Positions 16,736 to 26,431 of a stretch of 64,000 nt of DNA are shown here, piece by piece. The first letter of the stretch is position 1. Each line of letters opens with the position of its first letter. The notes under the pieces were generated by a model, which worked only from the letters and a program-made list of their open reading frames with translations, searched no databases and was not told where the DNA came from. The DNA lies in the NCBI RefSeq assembly GCF_003205205.1, contig NZ_QJRL01000007.1, positions 124,001 to 188,000 of the forward strand, written 5' to 3'. This stretch comes from Pseudomonas sp. LB-090624 (GTDB lineage: Bacteria; Pseudomonadota; Gammaproteobacteria; Pseudomonadales; Pseudomonadaceae). The position numbers and the translations under genes were made by a program.

Positions 16736-17911
16736 ATGCCTACTATCCCCTCCCCGCGCCTGCGCCATCTGGCGCTGTTGGCGTTGCTGAGCCTGGCCCT
16801 TGCCGGCTGCAACGACAGTGCCGAGCAAGACCAACAGCCCCCCACCCCGCAAGTTCGGGTTGAAACCCTGCAACTGCAGCCGCTGGCCATCAGCAGTGAA
16901 CTCAGCGGCCGCATCCTGGCACCGCGCACCGCCGAAGTGCGTGCGCGGGTCGCCGGTGTGGTGCTCAAGCGGGTGTACCGCGAAGGCAGTGACGTCAAGC
17001 AGGGCGACGTGCTGTTTTTGATCGACCCGGCACCGTTCAAGGCCGACCACGACAGCGCTCGCGCCACCTTGGCCAAGGCCGAAGCCACCCGATACCAGGC
17101 ACGTCTGCAGGAGCAGCGCTACCGCCAGCTGGTCGACGACAAGGCCGTCAGCCGCCAGGAATACGACAACGCCAAGGCCAGCTTCATGCAGGCCGATGCC
17201 GCAGTGGCCGAAGCCAGGGCGGCACTGGAGCGCGCCCGGCTGAACCTCGGCTACGCCACCGTCACCGCGCCGATCTCCGGCCGTATCGGCCGGGCCCAGG
17301 TTACCGAAGGCGCACTGGTCGGGCAAAACGAGACCACGCCGCTGGCGACCATCCAGCAGCTGGACCCGATCCATGCCGATGTCACCCAGTCGACCCGCGA
17401 GCTCAACGCCCTGCGCCGTGCCTTGCGTGCCGGCGAGCTGCAGCAGGTGGGCGATGGCCAGGCCCGCGCCACGCTGATCCAGGACGACGGCAGTGCCTAC
17501 CCGCTACCCGGCACGCTGCTGTTCTCCGACATCAGTGTCGACCCCAGCACCAACCAGATCACCCTGCGCAGCGAGTTCCCCAACCCGGACCTCGATCTGT
17601 TGCCCGGCAGCTATGTGCGCGTGCGCCTGGAGCAGGCCGTGCAACCCAGCGGCCTGAGCGTGCCGCAGCGCGCCGTGCTGCGTGACAGCGCCGGCGTACC
17701 CAAGGTGCTGGTGGTCGACCAGCAGGCGCGAGTCAGCGAGCGCCAGGTGGTACTGGGCAGTGCCCAGGGCGATCGCTGGATTGTCAGCGAGGGCCTGGCC
17801 CCCGGCGAGCGCGTGGTGGTCGAGGGGCTGCAACACGTCAAGGCCGGTGACCAGGTGCAGGTCGACAACGCATCCGGGGCACCGCCCATCGCACAGCACA
17901 CCGGCCAGTGA
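16736..17911 (+). CDS. RND efflux periplasmic adaptor (MFP) lipoprotein
   Basis: A 391-residue AcrA/MexA-type adaptor. The signal peptide ends in a lipobox (LALAGC), so the mature Cys is lipidated and anchored in the inner membrane. The lipoyl/barrel-sandwich halves flank a coiled hairpin (SARATLAKAEATRYQARLQ and later AEARAALERARLNLGYATV), followed by the beta-barrel with APISGRIGRAQVTEGALV and the membrane-proximal domain. Its stop is 11 bases before the RND pump gene, so they are co-transcribed. No TolC/OprM-type outer-membrane channel is encoded nearby; a channel from elsewhere must be shared. Confidence 0.92.
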   Translation: MPTIPSPRLRHLALLALLSLALAGCNDSAEQDQQPPTPQVRVETLQLQPLAISSELSGRILAPRTAEVRARVAGVVLKRVYREGSDVKQGDVLFLIDPAPFKADHDSARATLAKAEATRYQARLQEQRYRQLVDDKAVSRQEYDNAKASFMQADAAVAEARAALERARLNLGYATVTAPISGRIGRAQVTEGALVGQNETTPLATIQQLDPIHADVTQSTRELNALRRALRAGELQQVGDGQARATLIQDDGSAYPLPGTLLFSDISVDPSTNQITLRSEFPNPDLDLLPGSYVRVRLEQAVQPSGLSVPQRAVLRDSAGVPKVLVVDQQARVSERQVVLGSAQGDRWIVSEGLAPGERVVVEGLQHVKAGDQVQVDNASGAPPIAQHTGQ

Positions 17912-17922
17912 GGGCCTGATTC

Positions 17923-20900
17923 ATGCCGCAATTCTTCATCGACCGCCCGGTATTCGCCTGGGTCGTCGCCCTGTTCATCCTGCTGGCTGGGGCGCTGGCC
18001 ATACCCCAGCTGCCGGTGGCCCAGTATCCCAACGTGGCACCGCCGCAGGTGGAGATCTACGCCGTGTACCCAGGCGCCTCGGCCGCGACCATGGACGAGA
18101 GCGTGGTCAGCCTGATCGAGCAGGAGCTAAACGGCGCCGACAACCTGCTGTATTTCGAATCGCAGAGCAGCCTGGGCAGCGCCACCATCACCGCCACCTT
18201 CGCCCCGGGGACCCACCCGGACCTGGCCCAGGTCGACGTGCAGAACCGCCTGAAGGTGGTCGAGTCCCGCCTGCCGCGCCCGGTCACCCAGCAGGGCCTG
18301 CAAGTGGAAAAGGTGTCCACCGGCTTCCTGCTGCTGGGCACCCTCACCTCTGAAGACGGCAAGCTCGACGAAACCGCACTGTCGGACATTCTCGCGCGCA
18401 ACGTGATGAACGAGATCCGCCGCCTCAAGGGCGTGGGCAAGGCCCAGCTGTACGGCTCGGAGCGCGCCATGCGCATCTGGATCGACCCGGGCAAGCTGAT
18501 CGGCTTCAACCTAACGCCCAACGACGTCGCCGAGGCCATTGCCGCGCAGAATGCCCAGGTCGCGCCTGGCAGCATCGGCGACCTGCCCAGCCGCGACACC
18601 CAGGAAATCACCGCCAACGTGGTGGTCAAGGGCCAACTGAGCACCCCCGAGGAATTCGCCGCCATTGTCCTGCGCGCCAACCTGGAGGGCTCCACGGTCA
18701 CCGTCGGTGATGTCGCCCGGGTCGAGATCGGCGCCCAGGAATACCAGTACGGCACGCGCCTGAACGGCAAGCCGGCCACCGCGTTCAGCGTGCAGCTGTC
18801 GCCGGGTGCCAATGCCATGGAAACCGCGACCCTGGTGCGGGCGAAAATGCAGGAACTGGCGCGTTACTTCCCGGAAGGTGTCAAGTACGACATCCCCTAT
18901 GACACCTCGCCGTTCGTCAAGGTGTCCATCGAGCAGGTCATTACCACCCTGTTCGAAGCCATGTTGCTGGTGTTCGCGGTGATGTTCCTGTTCCTGCAGA
19001 ACCTGCGCTATACCCTGATCCCTACCCTGGTGGTGCCGGTGGCGCTGATGGGTACCTTCGCGGTCATGCTGGCCATGGGCTTCTCGGTCAACGTGCTGAC
19101 CCTGTTCGGCATGGTGCTGGCCATCGGCATTCTGGTCGACGATGCCATCGTGGTGGTGGAGAACGTCGAGCGCATCATGACCGAGGAAGGCCTGCCGCCC
19201 AAGGAAGCGACGCGCAAGGCCATGGGCCAGATCAGCGGTGCAATCGTCGGCATCACCCTGGTGCTGGTGGCGGTGTTCCTGCCCATGGCCTTCATGCAGG
19301 GCTCGGTGGGGGTGATCTATCAGCAGTTCTCGCTGTCGATGGCCGTGTCGATCCTGTTCTCGGCATTCCTGGCCCTCAGCCTCACCCCGGCACTGTGCGC
19401 CACCTTGCTCAAGCCGGTGGCCAAGGGCGAGCACCATGAACGCAAAGGCTTCTTCGGCTGGTTCAACCGGCGATTTGAAAGCATGAGCAACGGCTATGAG
19501 CGCTGGGTGGTGCAGGCGCTCAAGCGCAGCGGCCGCTATTTGCTGTTGTACGCGGTGCTGCTGGCGGTGCTGGGCTATGGCTTCAGCCAGTTGCCCACGG
19601 CGTTCCTGCCCACCGAAGACCAGGGCTACACCATCACCGACACCCAGCTGCCACCAGGGGCCAGCCGCATGCGCACCGAGCAGGTGGCCGCGCAAATCGA
19701 GGCACACAACGCCGAAGAACCCGGCGTGGGCAACACCACCGTGATCCTCGGCTTCAGCTTCTCTGGTAGCGGGCAAAACGCGGCGCTGACCTTCACCACC
19801 CTCAAGGACTGGTCCGAGCGTGGTGCCGACGACAGCGCCCAATCGATTGCCGACCGCGCCAGCGCGGCCTTCTCTCAGCTGAAGGACGCCGTGGCGTTTT
19901 CGGTGCTGCCGCCGCCAATCGACGGCCTGGGCGAGTCCACCGGCTTCGAGTTCCGCCTGCAGGACCGCGGTGGTATGGGCCACGCCGAGCTGATGGCCGC
20001 CCGCGATACGCTGCTGGCCACTGCCGGCAAAAGCAAGGTGCTGACCAACGTGCGCGAAGCCTCGCTGGCCGAAAGCCCGCAGGTGCAACTGGAGATCGAC
20101 CGCCGCCAGGCCAATGCCCTGGGCGTGTCGTTTGCCGACATCGGCTCGGTACTGGATGTGGCGGTGGGCTCCAGCTACGTCAACGACTTCCCCAACCAGG
20201 GCCGCATGCAGCGGGTGGTGGTGCAGGCCGAAGGCGACCAGCGCAGCCAGGTCGAAGACCTGCTGAAAATCCACGTACGCAACAACAGCGGCAAGATGGT
20301 GCCACTGGGCGCATTCGTCCAGGCCAAGTGGGTCAGCGGCCCAGTGCAGTTGACCCGCTACAACGGCTACCCGGCGGTGTCGATTTCCGGTGAGCCGGCA
20401 GCCGGCCACAGTTCGGGCGAAGCCATGGCCGAAATCGAACGCCTGGTGGCGCAGCTGCCGCCCGGCGCTGGCCTGGAGTGGACCGGCCTGTCGCTGCAGG
20501 AGCGCTTGTCCGGCAGCCAGGCGCCGATGCTGATGGCATTGTCGTTGCTGATCGTGCTCCTGTGCCTGGCAGCGCTGTACGAGAGCTGGTCGATCCCGAC
20601 CGCCGTGCTGCTGGTGGTACCGCTCGGTATCCTGGGTGCGGTGCTGGCCGTGACCCTGCGCGGCATGCCCAACGACGTGTTCTTCAAGGTTGGCCTGATT
20701 ACCCTGATCGGCCTGTCGGCGAAGAACGCCATCCTGATCATCGAGTTTGCCAAGCACCTGGTCGACCAGGGTGTGGACGCCGTTGACGCCGCCGTGCAGG
20801 CCGCGCGCCTGCGCCTGCGGCCCATCGTGATGACCTCGCTGGCGTTCATCCTCGGCGTGGTACCGCTGGCCATCGCTACCGGCACGAGCTCGGCCAGCCA

Positions 20901-21051
20901 GCAGGCCATTGGAACCGGGGTGATCGGCGGCATGCTCAGCGCCACCCTGGCGGTGGTGTTCGTACCGGTATTCTTCGTGGTGGTGATGCGCCTTGCGGGA
21001 CGGCGTCAGGCGCGTGACGCCAACGCACAAGCCGGGATCAGCGAAAGCTGA
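17923..21051 (+). CDS. RND multidrug efflux permease, HAE-1 family
   Basis: A 1042-residue inner-membrane pump of AcrB/MexB type. The N-terminus FFIDRPVFAWVVALFIL is the family hallmark, with 12 membrane helices in two repeats and two large periplasmic loops. The proton-relay pair is visible in helix 4 as GILVDDAIVVVENVERIM (two Asp), and the second-half counterpart reads GLSAKNAILIIEFAKHL with the Lys. It takes substrates from the periplasm or outer leaflet and passes them through the adaptor to an outer-membrane channel. The substrate is unknown. An intrinsic terminator follows, just before mobA. Confidence 0.94.
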   Translation: MPQFFIDRPVFAWVVALFILLAGALAIPQLPVAQYPNVAPPQVEIYAVYPGASAATMDESVVSLIEQELNGADNLLYFESQSSLGSATITATFAPGTHPDLAQVDVQNRLKVVESRLPRPVTQQGLQVEKVSTGFLLLGTLTSEDGKLDETALSDILARNVMNEIRRLKGVGKAQLYGSERAMRIWIDPGKLIGFNLTPNDVAEAIAAQNAQVAPGSIGDLPSRDTQEITANVVVKGQLSTPEEFAAIVLRANLEGSTVTVGDVARVEIGAQEYQYGTRLNGKPATAFSVQLSPGANAMETATLVRAKMQELARYFPEGVKYDIPYDTSPFVKVSIEQVITTLFEAMLLVFAVMFLFLQNLRYTLIPTLVVPVALMGTFAVMLAMGFSVNVLTLFGMVLAIGILVDDAIVVVENVERIMTEEGLPPKEATRKAMGQISGAIVGITLVLVAVFLPMAFMQGSVGVIYQQFSLSMAVSILFSAFLALSLTPALCATLLKPVAKGEHHERKGFFGWFNRRFESMSNGYERWVVQALKRSGRYLLLYAVLLAVLGYGFSQLPTAFLPTEDQGYTITDTQLPPGASRMRTEQVAAQIEAHNAEEPGVGNTTVILGFSFSGSGQNAALTFTTLKDWSERGADDSAQSIADRASAAFSQLKDAVAFSVLPPPIDGLGESTGFEFRLQDRGGMGHAELMAARDTLLATAGKSKVLTNVREASLAESPQVQLEIDRRQANALGVSFADIGSVLDVAVGSSYVNDFPNQGRMQRVVVQAEGDQRSQVEDLLKIHVRNNSGKMVPLGAFVQAKWVSGPVQLTRYNGYPAVSISGEPAAGHSSGEAMAEIERLVAQLPPGAGLEWTGLSLQERLSGSQAPMLMALSLLIVLLCLAALYESWSIPTAVLLVVPLGILGAVLAVTLRGMPNDVFFKVGLITLIGLSAKNAILIIEFAKHLVDQGVDAVDAAVQAARLRLRPIVMTSLAFILGVVPLAIATGTSSASQQAIGTGVIGGMLSATLAVVFVPVFFVVVMRLAGRRQARDANAQAGISES

Positions 21052-21077
21052 CTGGACAAGCCCCGCGTGAAATGGGA

Positions 21078-21111
21078 GGGTTCCCGGCAATGACTGCCCG
21101 GAGCCCTTTTT
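21078..21111 (+). terminator. Intrinsic terminator of the RND operon
   Basis: GGGTTCCCGGCA and TGCCCGGAGCCC pair at 11 of 12 positions (one G-U, one C-C mismatch) around loop ATGAC, followed directly by TTTTT. The T-run ends two bases before the mobA ATG, and the only ribosome site for mobA (GGAG) lies in the 3' arm of the stem. Confidence 0.72.
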
Positions 21112-21112
21112 C

Positions 21113-21688
21113 ATGCCTGATGCACTGCCCCCCTGCTCCATCCTCATTCTCGCCGGCGGCCGTGGCCAACGCATGGGCGGCCGTGACAAAGGCCTGGTCG
21201 CGTGGCAGGGCGAACCGCTGGTTGCGCATCTACAGCGGGTGGTGCGGCCGCTAAGCGATGACCTGGTGATTTCCTGCAACCGTAACCAGGAGGCTTACCG
21301 TACGTACGCTGACCAGTTGGTGGGCGATACCGAAGCGGACTTCCCCGGGCCGTTGGCGGGGGTGGTTGCCGGGCTCAAGGTGGCACGGCATGAGTGGATG
21401 GTGGTACTGGCCTGCGATGCACCACTGGTTGACCGCGATTTGATCGAGGAGCTGCTAAGGCTGGCGGTGGTCAGTGACAGTGCGGCAATGGTACGTCAGG
21501 GTGGGTTTTGGCAGCCGATGTTCAGCGTGCTGCCACGCCGGATACTGCCAATGCTGGAGCAGGCCTGGGCGACGGGAGAGCGGAGTTTGCAGAAGGCCTT
21601 GCTGCGCGAGGCGGTGCAGGGGTTGGAGTGTGCCGATGATGATCGCCGGTTGAGCAACTTCAACAGCCCGGAACTCTTGCAGGACTGA
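21113..21688 (+). CDS. mobA: Molybdenum cofactor guanylyltransferase
   Basis: A 191-residue cytoplasmic nucleotidyltransferase that attaches GMP to molybdopterin to form the bis-MGD cofactor. The N-terminal signature ILILAGGRGQRMGGRDKGL binds GTP; PGPLAGVVAGL and LACDAPLV (metal-binding Asp) follow. The start is set by the signature lying only about a dozen residues in. Its Shine-Dalgarno GGAG sits in a terminator stem just upstream, so translation on read-through transcripts could be limited by folding. Confidence 0.92.
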   Translation: MPDALPPCSILILAGGRGQRMGGRDKGLVAWQGEPLVAHLQRVVRPLSDDLVISCNRNQEAYRTYADQLVGDTEADFPGPLAGVVAGLKVARHEWMVVLACDAPLVDRDLIEELLRLAVVSDSAAMVRQGGFWQPMFSVLPRRILPMLEQAWATGERSLQKALLREAVQGLECADDDRRLSNFNSPELLQD

Positions 21689-21724
21689 GCACATGGCACG
21701 GTCATTGTAGAAGCGAGGTAATGA

Positions 21725-23398
21725 TTAGCGGGCAGACAACTCCTCGACACTGATCTCGCGCATCCTGAACTTCTGCACCTTCCCGGTCACCGTCATCGGG
21801 AACTCGTCGACAAAGCGGAAGTACCGGGGCACCTTGAAGTGTGCGATCCGCGTCCTCGCCCACTCACGCAGCGCTTCTTCACTGGCGGTATGCCCCGGGT
21901 GCAGCCGCACCCAGGCCACGATCTCTTCACCGTACTTGCTGCACGGCACGCCAATCACTTGCACATCCGCCACCGCCGGGTGGGTGAAGAAGAACTCTTC
22001 CAGCTCGCGCGGGTAGATGTTCTCGCCGCCGCGAATGATCATGTCCTTGCTGCGCCCGACGATGCGCACGTAGCCCTGCTCGTCCATCACCGCCAGGTCA
22101 CCGGTATGCATCCAGCCCTCTTCATCGATGCTTTCAGCCGTGGCCTTGGGGTTGTTCCAGTAGCCCAGCATCACGCTGTAGCCACGGGTGCAGAGCTCGC
22201 CGATCTCGCCGCGCGGCAGGGTGTTGCCGTCGACATCCGTCACCTTGCTCTCCAGCCGTGGCTGGGTGCGACCGACACTGGTCACGCGACGATCCAGGTC
22301 GTCTGTAGCGCCGGTCTGCAGCGACACCGGGCTGGTCTCGGTCATGCCATAGGCAATCTGCACCTCGGCCATGTGCATCTCGCCAATCACCCGGCGCATG
22401 ACCTCGATCGGGCAGGTGGCGCCGGCCATGATCCCGGTACGCAGGCTCGACAGGTCGAATTCACGCCGCTGCGGGTGGTCCAGCTCGGCGATGAACATGG
22501 TTGGCACGCCATACAGCGCGGTGGCCTTTTCTTCGGCCACCGCGCGTAACGTGGCCAGTGGGTCGAAGGCGTCATTGGGGTAGATCAGCGCGCTGCCGTG
22601 GGTCATGCAGCCCAGGTTGGCCATGACCATGCCGAAGCAGTGGTAAAGCGGTACCGGCACTACCAAACGGTCGTGCTCGGTCAGGCCCAGGCTTTCGCCG
22701 ACCATGTAGCCGTTGTTGAGGATGTTACTGTGGCTAAGTGTGGCGCCTTTGGGGAAACCCGTGGTGCCAGAGGTGTACTGGATGTTGATCGGGTCGTCGC
22801 AGCGCAGTTGGGCCTGGCGCTCGGCCAGGGCCTCGCGGCTGACGGATTCAGCGCGAGCTTGCAGATCGGGCCAGGCGAGAAAGCCCGATGGCGGCGTGGC
22901 AGCCAGGCTGACCACGCCGCGCAGCTCAGGGAAGCGCTCGCTTGTCAGCGCGCCCGGCTGGCCGTTTGCCAGCCCCGGAATGAGACCGAGCAGCATGGCG
23001 TGGTAATCGGAAGTCTTGAACGCGTCGGCGCAGATGATCCAGCGGCAGCCGGACTGGCCAAGCGCGTAGTCCAGCTCGCTGGAGCGATAGGCCGGGTTGA
23101 TGTTGACCAGGATCGCGCCAACCTTGGCGCTGGCGAACTGGGTAATGCACCATTCGGCGCAGTTGGGTGCCCAGATGCCCAGGCGGTCACCCGGTTGCAC
23201 GCCGAGGGCCATCAGCGCACGAGCGTGCTGATCGACGGCATCGGCCAGTTGCTGCCAGGTAAAGCGCAGGGCCTGGTGGCAGACCACCAAGGCTTCGCGC
23301 TCGGGGAAGCGGGCGACAGTGGTGTCGAAGGCGTCGCCGATGCATTGGGTAAGCAGGGGCTTGTCCTGGTTGCCCTGGGAGTGACTTGGCTGGGGCAT
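21725..23398 (-). CDS. Acyl-CoA synthetase (AMP-forming), amine-catabolism associated
   Basis: A 557-residue ANL-superfamily ligase. The ATG at 23398 ([14 protein letters not shown]) has AAGAGAG upstream; the earlier part of the open frame overlaps an intergenic hairpin. Motifs: P-loop [16 protein letters not shown], adenylate motif [12 protein letters not shown], hinge Asp in [20 protein letters not shown], and the C-terminal Lys in [12 protein letters not shown]. It would activate a carboxylic acid to its CoA thioester. Lying just after qhpB on the same strand, it probably handles the acid made from the amine by QHNDH and the aldehyde dehydrogenase. Confidence 0.9.
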   Translation of the reverse strand: MPQPSHSQGNQDKPLLTQCIGDAFDTTVARFPEREALVVCHQALRFTWQQLADAVDQHARALMALGVQPGDRLGIWAPNCAEWCITQFASAKVGAILVNINPAYRSSELDYALGQSGCRWIICADAFKTSDYHAMLLGLIPGLANGQPGALTSERFPELRGVVSLAATPPSGFLAWPDLQARAESVSREALAERQAQLRCDDPINIQYTSGTTGFPKGATLSHSNILNNGYMVGESLGLTEHDRLVVPVPLYHCFGMVMANLGCMTHGSALIYPNDAFDPLATLRAVAEEKATALYGVPTMFIAELDHPQRREFDLSSLRTGIMAGATCPIEVMRRVIGEMHMAEVQIAYGMTETSPVSLQTGATDDLDRRVTSVGRTQPRLESKVTDVDGNTLPRGEIGELCTRGYSVMLGYWNNPKATAESIDEEGWMHTGDLAVMDEQGYVRIVGRSKDMIIRGGENIYPRELEEFFFTHPAVADVQVIGVPCSKYGEEIVAWVRLHPGHTASEEALREWARTRIAHFKVPRYFRFVDEFPMTVTGKVQKFRMREISVEELSAR

Positions 23399-23434
23399 GG
23401 GCGCTCTCTTGTTGTTCTTGTGTGTTCTGTGCCG

Positions 23435-23465
23435 GCTGCTTCGCGGGGTCACCGCGCGAAGCAGC
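23435..23465. repeat. Perfect 11-bp inverted repeat
   Basis: GCTGCTTCGCG and CGCGAAGCAGC flank a nine-base loop between qhpB and the acyl-CoA ligase gene. It resembles a shortened REP and may lower ligase expression or stabilise the upstream mRNA. Confidence 0.55.
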
Positions 23466-23475
23466 ACACACCGGT

Positions 23476-24597
23476 CTAGCGGACGAACACCTGCGGCGTG
23501 GTGGTGGACATGTCACCACCCGGTAACTTGATGTTCTTCACCTTCTCCAGCGTATCCGGGTTGAACACCGCAAGGTCATTGAAGGTGCCGCCCAGGTACA
23601 GCTTGTCACCCTTTTTGTCGAAGGTGACGCAATAATAGGTGTGCTCAAGATTAGCTGCCTTGATCAGCTTGCGCTGCTTGATGTCGTATTTGGCCAGGCG
23701 GTTGAGTACGCCGTAGATCTGGTTAGGGTCCTTGGGCGAGCGCAGGCCGGTGAAGTAAAGCTCGGTCAGGTCGGCGAATTCCTGGGTGTGGGTCTTGCCT
23801 GTCTTCAAGTCGACACTGAGGTAGCCGTACAGCAGCTCGGCTTCGTTCGGGTCCTGCTTCTCATCCTTGAACTTGGCAATGGTGTACAGCATCGAGAACT
23901 CGTGGCGGGGGTTCTGGTGCGGCCAGAAATACAGCACGTCCGGGGCGCTGTAGCCCTTGCGGTTCCAACTGCGAAGCGGCAAGGCCACGGTGTACTTGCC
24001 GGTCTTCACGTCCATCTTGTAGATATCCGGCCCGGCGAAATACAGTGTGCCATCGTCGGCGGTGCGCATCAGGTACACCTGGCGCGGCATGGGGTAGGTA
24101 CGCACCGGCTTGGCCGCAAGGCCATCGGCGCTGTTGAACACTTCCAGCCGTGGCGGCTTTACCACATAGTGGTCGTTCAGGCGCTGGGTCGGGTTGACCG
24201 TGGCGTACACCTCCTTGCCGTCCGGGCTGACGGCGAACGAGTACATCGACCGGCCCACCTCGCCTGGCACGCTCGACAGGTTGGCGTGGAAGGTGTTCTT
24301 GCAGGTGTCCAGGTCGATGCCATAGATGTCGCCGTAGTGGTTGTTGAGCACGTAGGCGGTGCGGTTGTCTGGCGCCATCATTGCGGTGCCAGGGCCGAAC
24401 TTGTCGGGCATGACGCAGCTCTTGTACACCCTGTCGCTGGCGACATCGACCACATGCAGGTTGTTCGGGTAGTTGGTCACGATCATGTATTCGTGGCCAG
24501 CCTTCAGTGCCGGCCCGGTGTCGTCGGCCTGTACCAGGCCGGCAAAGGCCGTGGCGGCGATGGTGAGCGCGAGTGGCGCGCAGCGTCCAGCTTTCAT
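23476..24597 (-). CDS. qhpB: Quinohemoprotein amine dehydrogenase, beta subunit
   Basis: A 373-residue periplasmic seven-bladed beta-propeller. The ATG at 24597 follows AAGGGG; an ATG 18 bases upstream sits before that site. A signal peptide ends near LVQADDTG. Repeated blade motifs can be seen ([54 protein letters not shown]). In QHNDH the beta subunit docks the small gamma subunit that carries the cysteine tryptophylquinone. It follows qhpC directly in a qhpA-D-C-B order on this strand. Confidence 0.93.
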   Translation of the reverse strand: MKAGRCAPLALTIAATAFAGLVQADDTGPALKAGHEYMIVTNYPNNLHVVDVASDRVYKSCVMPDKFGPGTAMMAPDNRTAYVLNNHYGDIYGIDLDTCKNTFHANLSSVPGEVGRSMYSFAVSPDGKEVYATVNPTQRLNDHYVVKPPRLEVFNSADGLAAKPVRTYPMPRQVYLMRTADDGTLYFAGPDIYKMDVKTGKYTVALPLRSWNRKGYSAPDVLYFWPHQNPRHEFSMLYTIAKFKDEKQDPNEAELLYGYLSVDLKTGKTHTQEFADLTELYFTGLRSPKDPNQIYGVLNRLAKYDIKQRKLIKAANLEHTYYCVTFDKKGDKLYLGGTFNDLAVFNPDTLEKVKNIKLPGGDMSTTTPQVFVR

Positions 24598-24628
24598 GCG
24601 GTTTCCCCTTGTCATTCTTGTTGGGCCG

Positions 24629-24952
24629 TCACTTGTCTTTCGGGAACACGGTGCCGAGGTTGCGCCAGTCCTCTGCCGAGTTGGTCGCCTGGGCGTTCCA
24701 GTCCTGGTAGGTGCTCATCATGTCCGGCACCTGGGCCGGCCACCAGCAAGGGTCGGAGCAGCCATACAGGTCGGCCTCCATCGGCTGGCACAGCGAACTC
24801 ACGCCACCAAAGGCGTCCACTTCCCAGCCCGGGTCGGTAGTGGCCGTGCAGCCTGCCACCGCACTCATTGCCATCACTTCTTCGACACGGTCTTCGGCGG
24901 CAGCCTGCTCGAGGATGCGCGCCTTGTTGTTCAGGGGCTTCAAGTGCTTCAT
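24629..24952 (-). CDS. qhpC: Quinohemoprotein amine dehydrogenase, gamma subunit (CTQ-bearing)
   Basis: A 107-residue precursor. Taking a 28-residue leader, as known for the Paracoccus protein, Cys35, 55, 65 and 69 become mature 7, 27, 37 and 41; Glu44, Asp61, Asp77 and Trp71 become 16, 33, 49 and 43. These are exactly the positions known for the three Cys-to-Glu/Asp thioether bridges and the Cys37-Trp43 tryptophylquinone. So the whole crosslink set is kept. There is no Sec signal; the leader is removed by QhpE and export is thought to use QhpF. The bridges are made by QhpD and the Trp is oxygenated by QhpG. Its ATG lies one base after the qhpD stop. Confidence 0.95.
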   Translation of the reverse strand: MKHLKPLNNKARILEQAAAEDRVEEVMAMSAVAGCTATTDPGWEVDAFGGVSSLCQPMEADLYGCSDPCWWPAQVPDMMSTYQDWNAQATNSAEDWRNLGTVFPKDK

Positions 24953-24953
24953 G

Positions 24954-26384
24954 TCAGTGCGCCTTCCGCGGGGTGATGTAGCGATCGATGAAGGCCGGGT
25001 TGGCGGCCATGATGCGGCTGTAGACTTCGATGCCGAAGTCCACCCAGTCGCGCATCAGTTCGCAGTAGTGGTAGGTCGGGTGCTGCGGATCGCCATAGCG
25101 CGCATAGCTTTCGTGGTAGCAGCCGCCCGAGCAGAGGTTGCGGATGCGGCAGCTTTCGCACCCTGTGTTGCTGCGGTCCAGGCGCTGCGACAGGAAGTCG
25201 TTGAGCTGAGCTTGCTTGACACCTTGGTGCACGTTGCCGAAGGTCGGCAGGTTGGAGCCGGTAAAGCGGTGGCACAGGTTCAACTCGCCCTTGTGGTCCA
25301 CCGCCAGCATCTTCAGCCCGGCACCGCACGGCAGGGCCTTCTTGTGGCCCTCGTGGATATCGGTAATCAGCTGGTGCAGATTGGAGAACCCGATATTGCG
25401 GTGTTCCAGCGCCGCCTCCAGGTATTTGCGGCCCAGCGCCTTCATGTTGGCAAACACCTGCACCAGCTCTTCGCCAGTCAGGTTGAACTCGGCCATGTCG
25501 CCTGAGGTGACCGGGGCAAAGCCGACCTCGGCGAAACCCATTTCGTTGAACAGGTGGTTCCAGATGGTTTCGACATCGGTAATGCCACGCGTCAGCGTGA
25601 CCCGCGCGCCTACCGGGCGGCTGGTATAGCGCGACAGCAACAGCTCGGCCTTGCGCCGCACCACGTCATAGGTGCCCTGCCCGCCCACGGTGATGCGGTT
25701 GCGGTCGTGCACGGTCTTGGGGCCGTCGATACTGATCGACAGGCCGAAGCGGTGGGCGTTGAGCCAATCGATGATTTCTTCGGTGAGCAAGGTGGCATTG
25801 GTGGTCATGATGAACTCCACCTGCTTGCCCGCCTCGGCAAAACGCCGCTCGCAGTAGGCCACCATGTGCTCAATCAACGGCCGGTTGGACAGCGGTTCGC
25901 CACCGAAGAACACCACGCTGTAGCGCGTCTCGTCGGGCGACTCCTTGAGCAGCATCTCTACCGAGGCTTCGGCGGTGTCAGTGCTCATCTTCTTACCGGC
26001 CGAAGGCTTGTCCAGGTCTTCCTTGTAGCAGTAGGTACAGCTGAGGTTGCAACCGGTGTTGACGTTGAGTACCACGGTATTCAGCGCGGTGCGCTCGACC
26101 TGCTTGAGTGCGATTTCCGGGGTCAGCGGCGAGCCGTCGCTGACCAGCTCCAGCGCGATCAGCTCGCGCAAGGTGTCCTGGATATCGTCGCCGGCAAACT
26201 GCTGGCCAAGGCGCTGCATCAGCTCCTCGGCCGAGCAGCCGTGCTGGCGCAAGGCGTCGATGATGCTGCCGGTCACCGCATCGGTGGCAAACAGCGAACT
26301 GCTGGGGATATGGAACAGCATGCGGTCGGCATCGACCTGCACTTCATGCAGGTTGCGTTCGACCAGGTTCAGTTGTGCGCCCAT
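24954..26384 (-). CDS. qhpD: Radical SAM maturase forming thioether bridges in QhpC
   Basis: A 476-residue cytoplasmic radical SAM/SPASM enzyme. The SAM cluster motif CNLSCTYCY is at about residues 112-120, followed by GGEP and the AdoMet-binding strands. The C-terminal SPASM region has the expected Cys set ([36 protein letters not shown]) for auxiliary clusters. The N-terminal ~90 residues resemble a peptide-recognition (RRE-like/PqqD-type) domain. It installs intra-peptide Cys-to-Glu/Asp thioether bonds in the gamma subunit before export. It lies between qhpA and qhpC in the same operon. Confidence 0.94.
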   Translation of the reverse strand: MGAQLNLVERNLHEVQVDADRMLFHIPSSSLFATDAVTGSIIDALRQHGCSAEELMQRLGQQFAGDDIQDTLRELIALELVSDGSPLTPEIALKQVERTALNTVVLNVNTGCNLSCTYCYKEDLDKPSAGKKMSTDTAEASVEMLLKESPDETRYSVVFFGGEPLSNRPLIEHMVAYCERRFAEAGKQVEFIMTTNATLLTEEIIDWLNAHRFGLSISIDGPKTVHDRNRITVGGQGTYDVVRRKAELLLSRYTSRPVGARVTLTRGITDVETIWNHLFNEMGFAEVGFAPVTSGDMAEFNLTGEELVQVFANMKALGRKYLEAALEHRNIGFSNLHQLITDIHEGHKKALPCGAGLKMLAVDHKGELNLCHRFTGSNLPTFGNVHQGVKQAQLNDFLSQRLDRSNTGCESCRIRNLCSGGCYHESYARYGDPQHPTYHYCELMRDWVDFGIEVYSRIMAANPAFIDRYITPRKAH

Positions 26385-26431
26385 GGCGACCTCCCGATAA
26401 TCGATCCGTTGGAAACCGTTGCGCCTTGCCG

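Noticed and set aside
18511..21279. A 922-codon open frame antisense to the RND pump gene
   Set aside because: It lies in the mirror frame of a clear HAE-1 pump; its product is rich in His/Gln/Arg without any domain, as expected of a shadow of high-GC codon bias.
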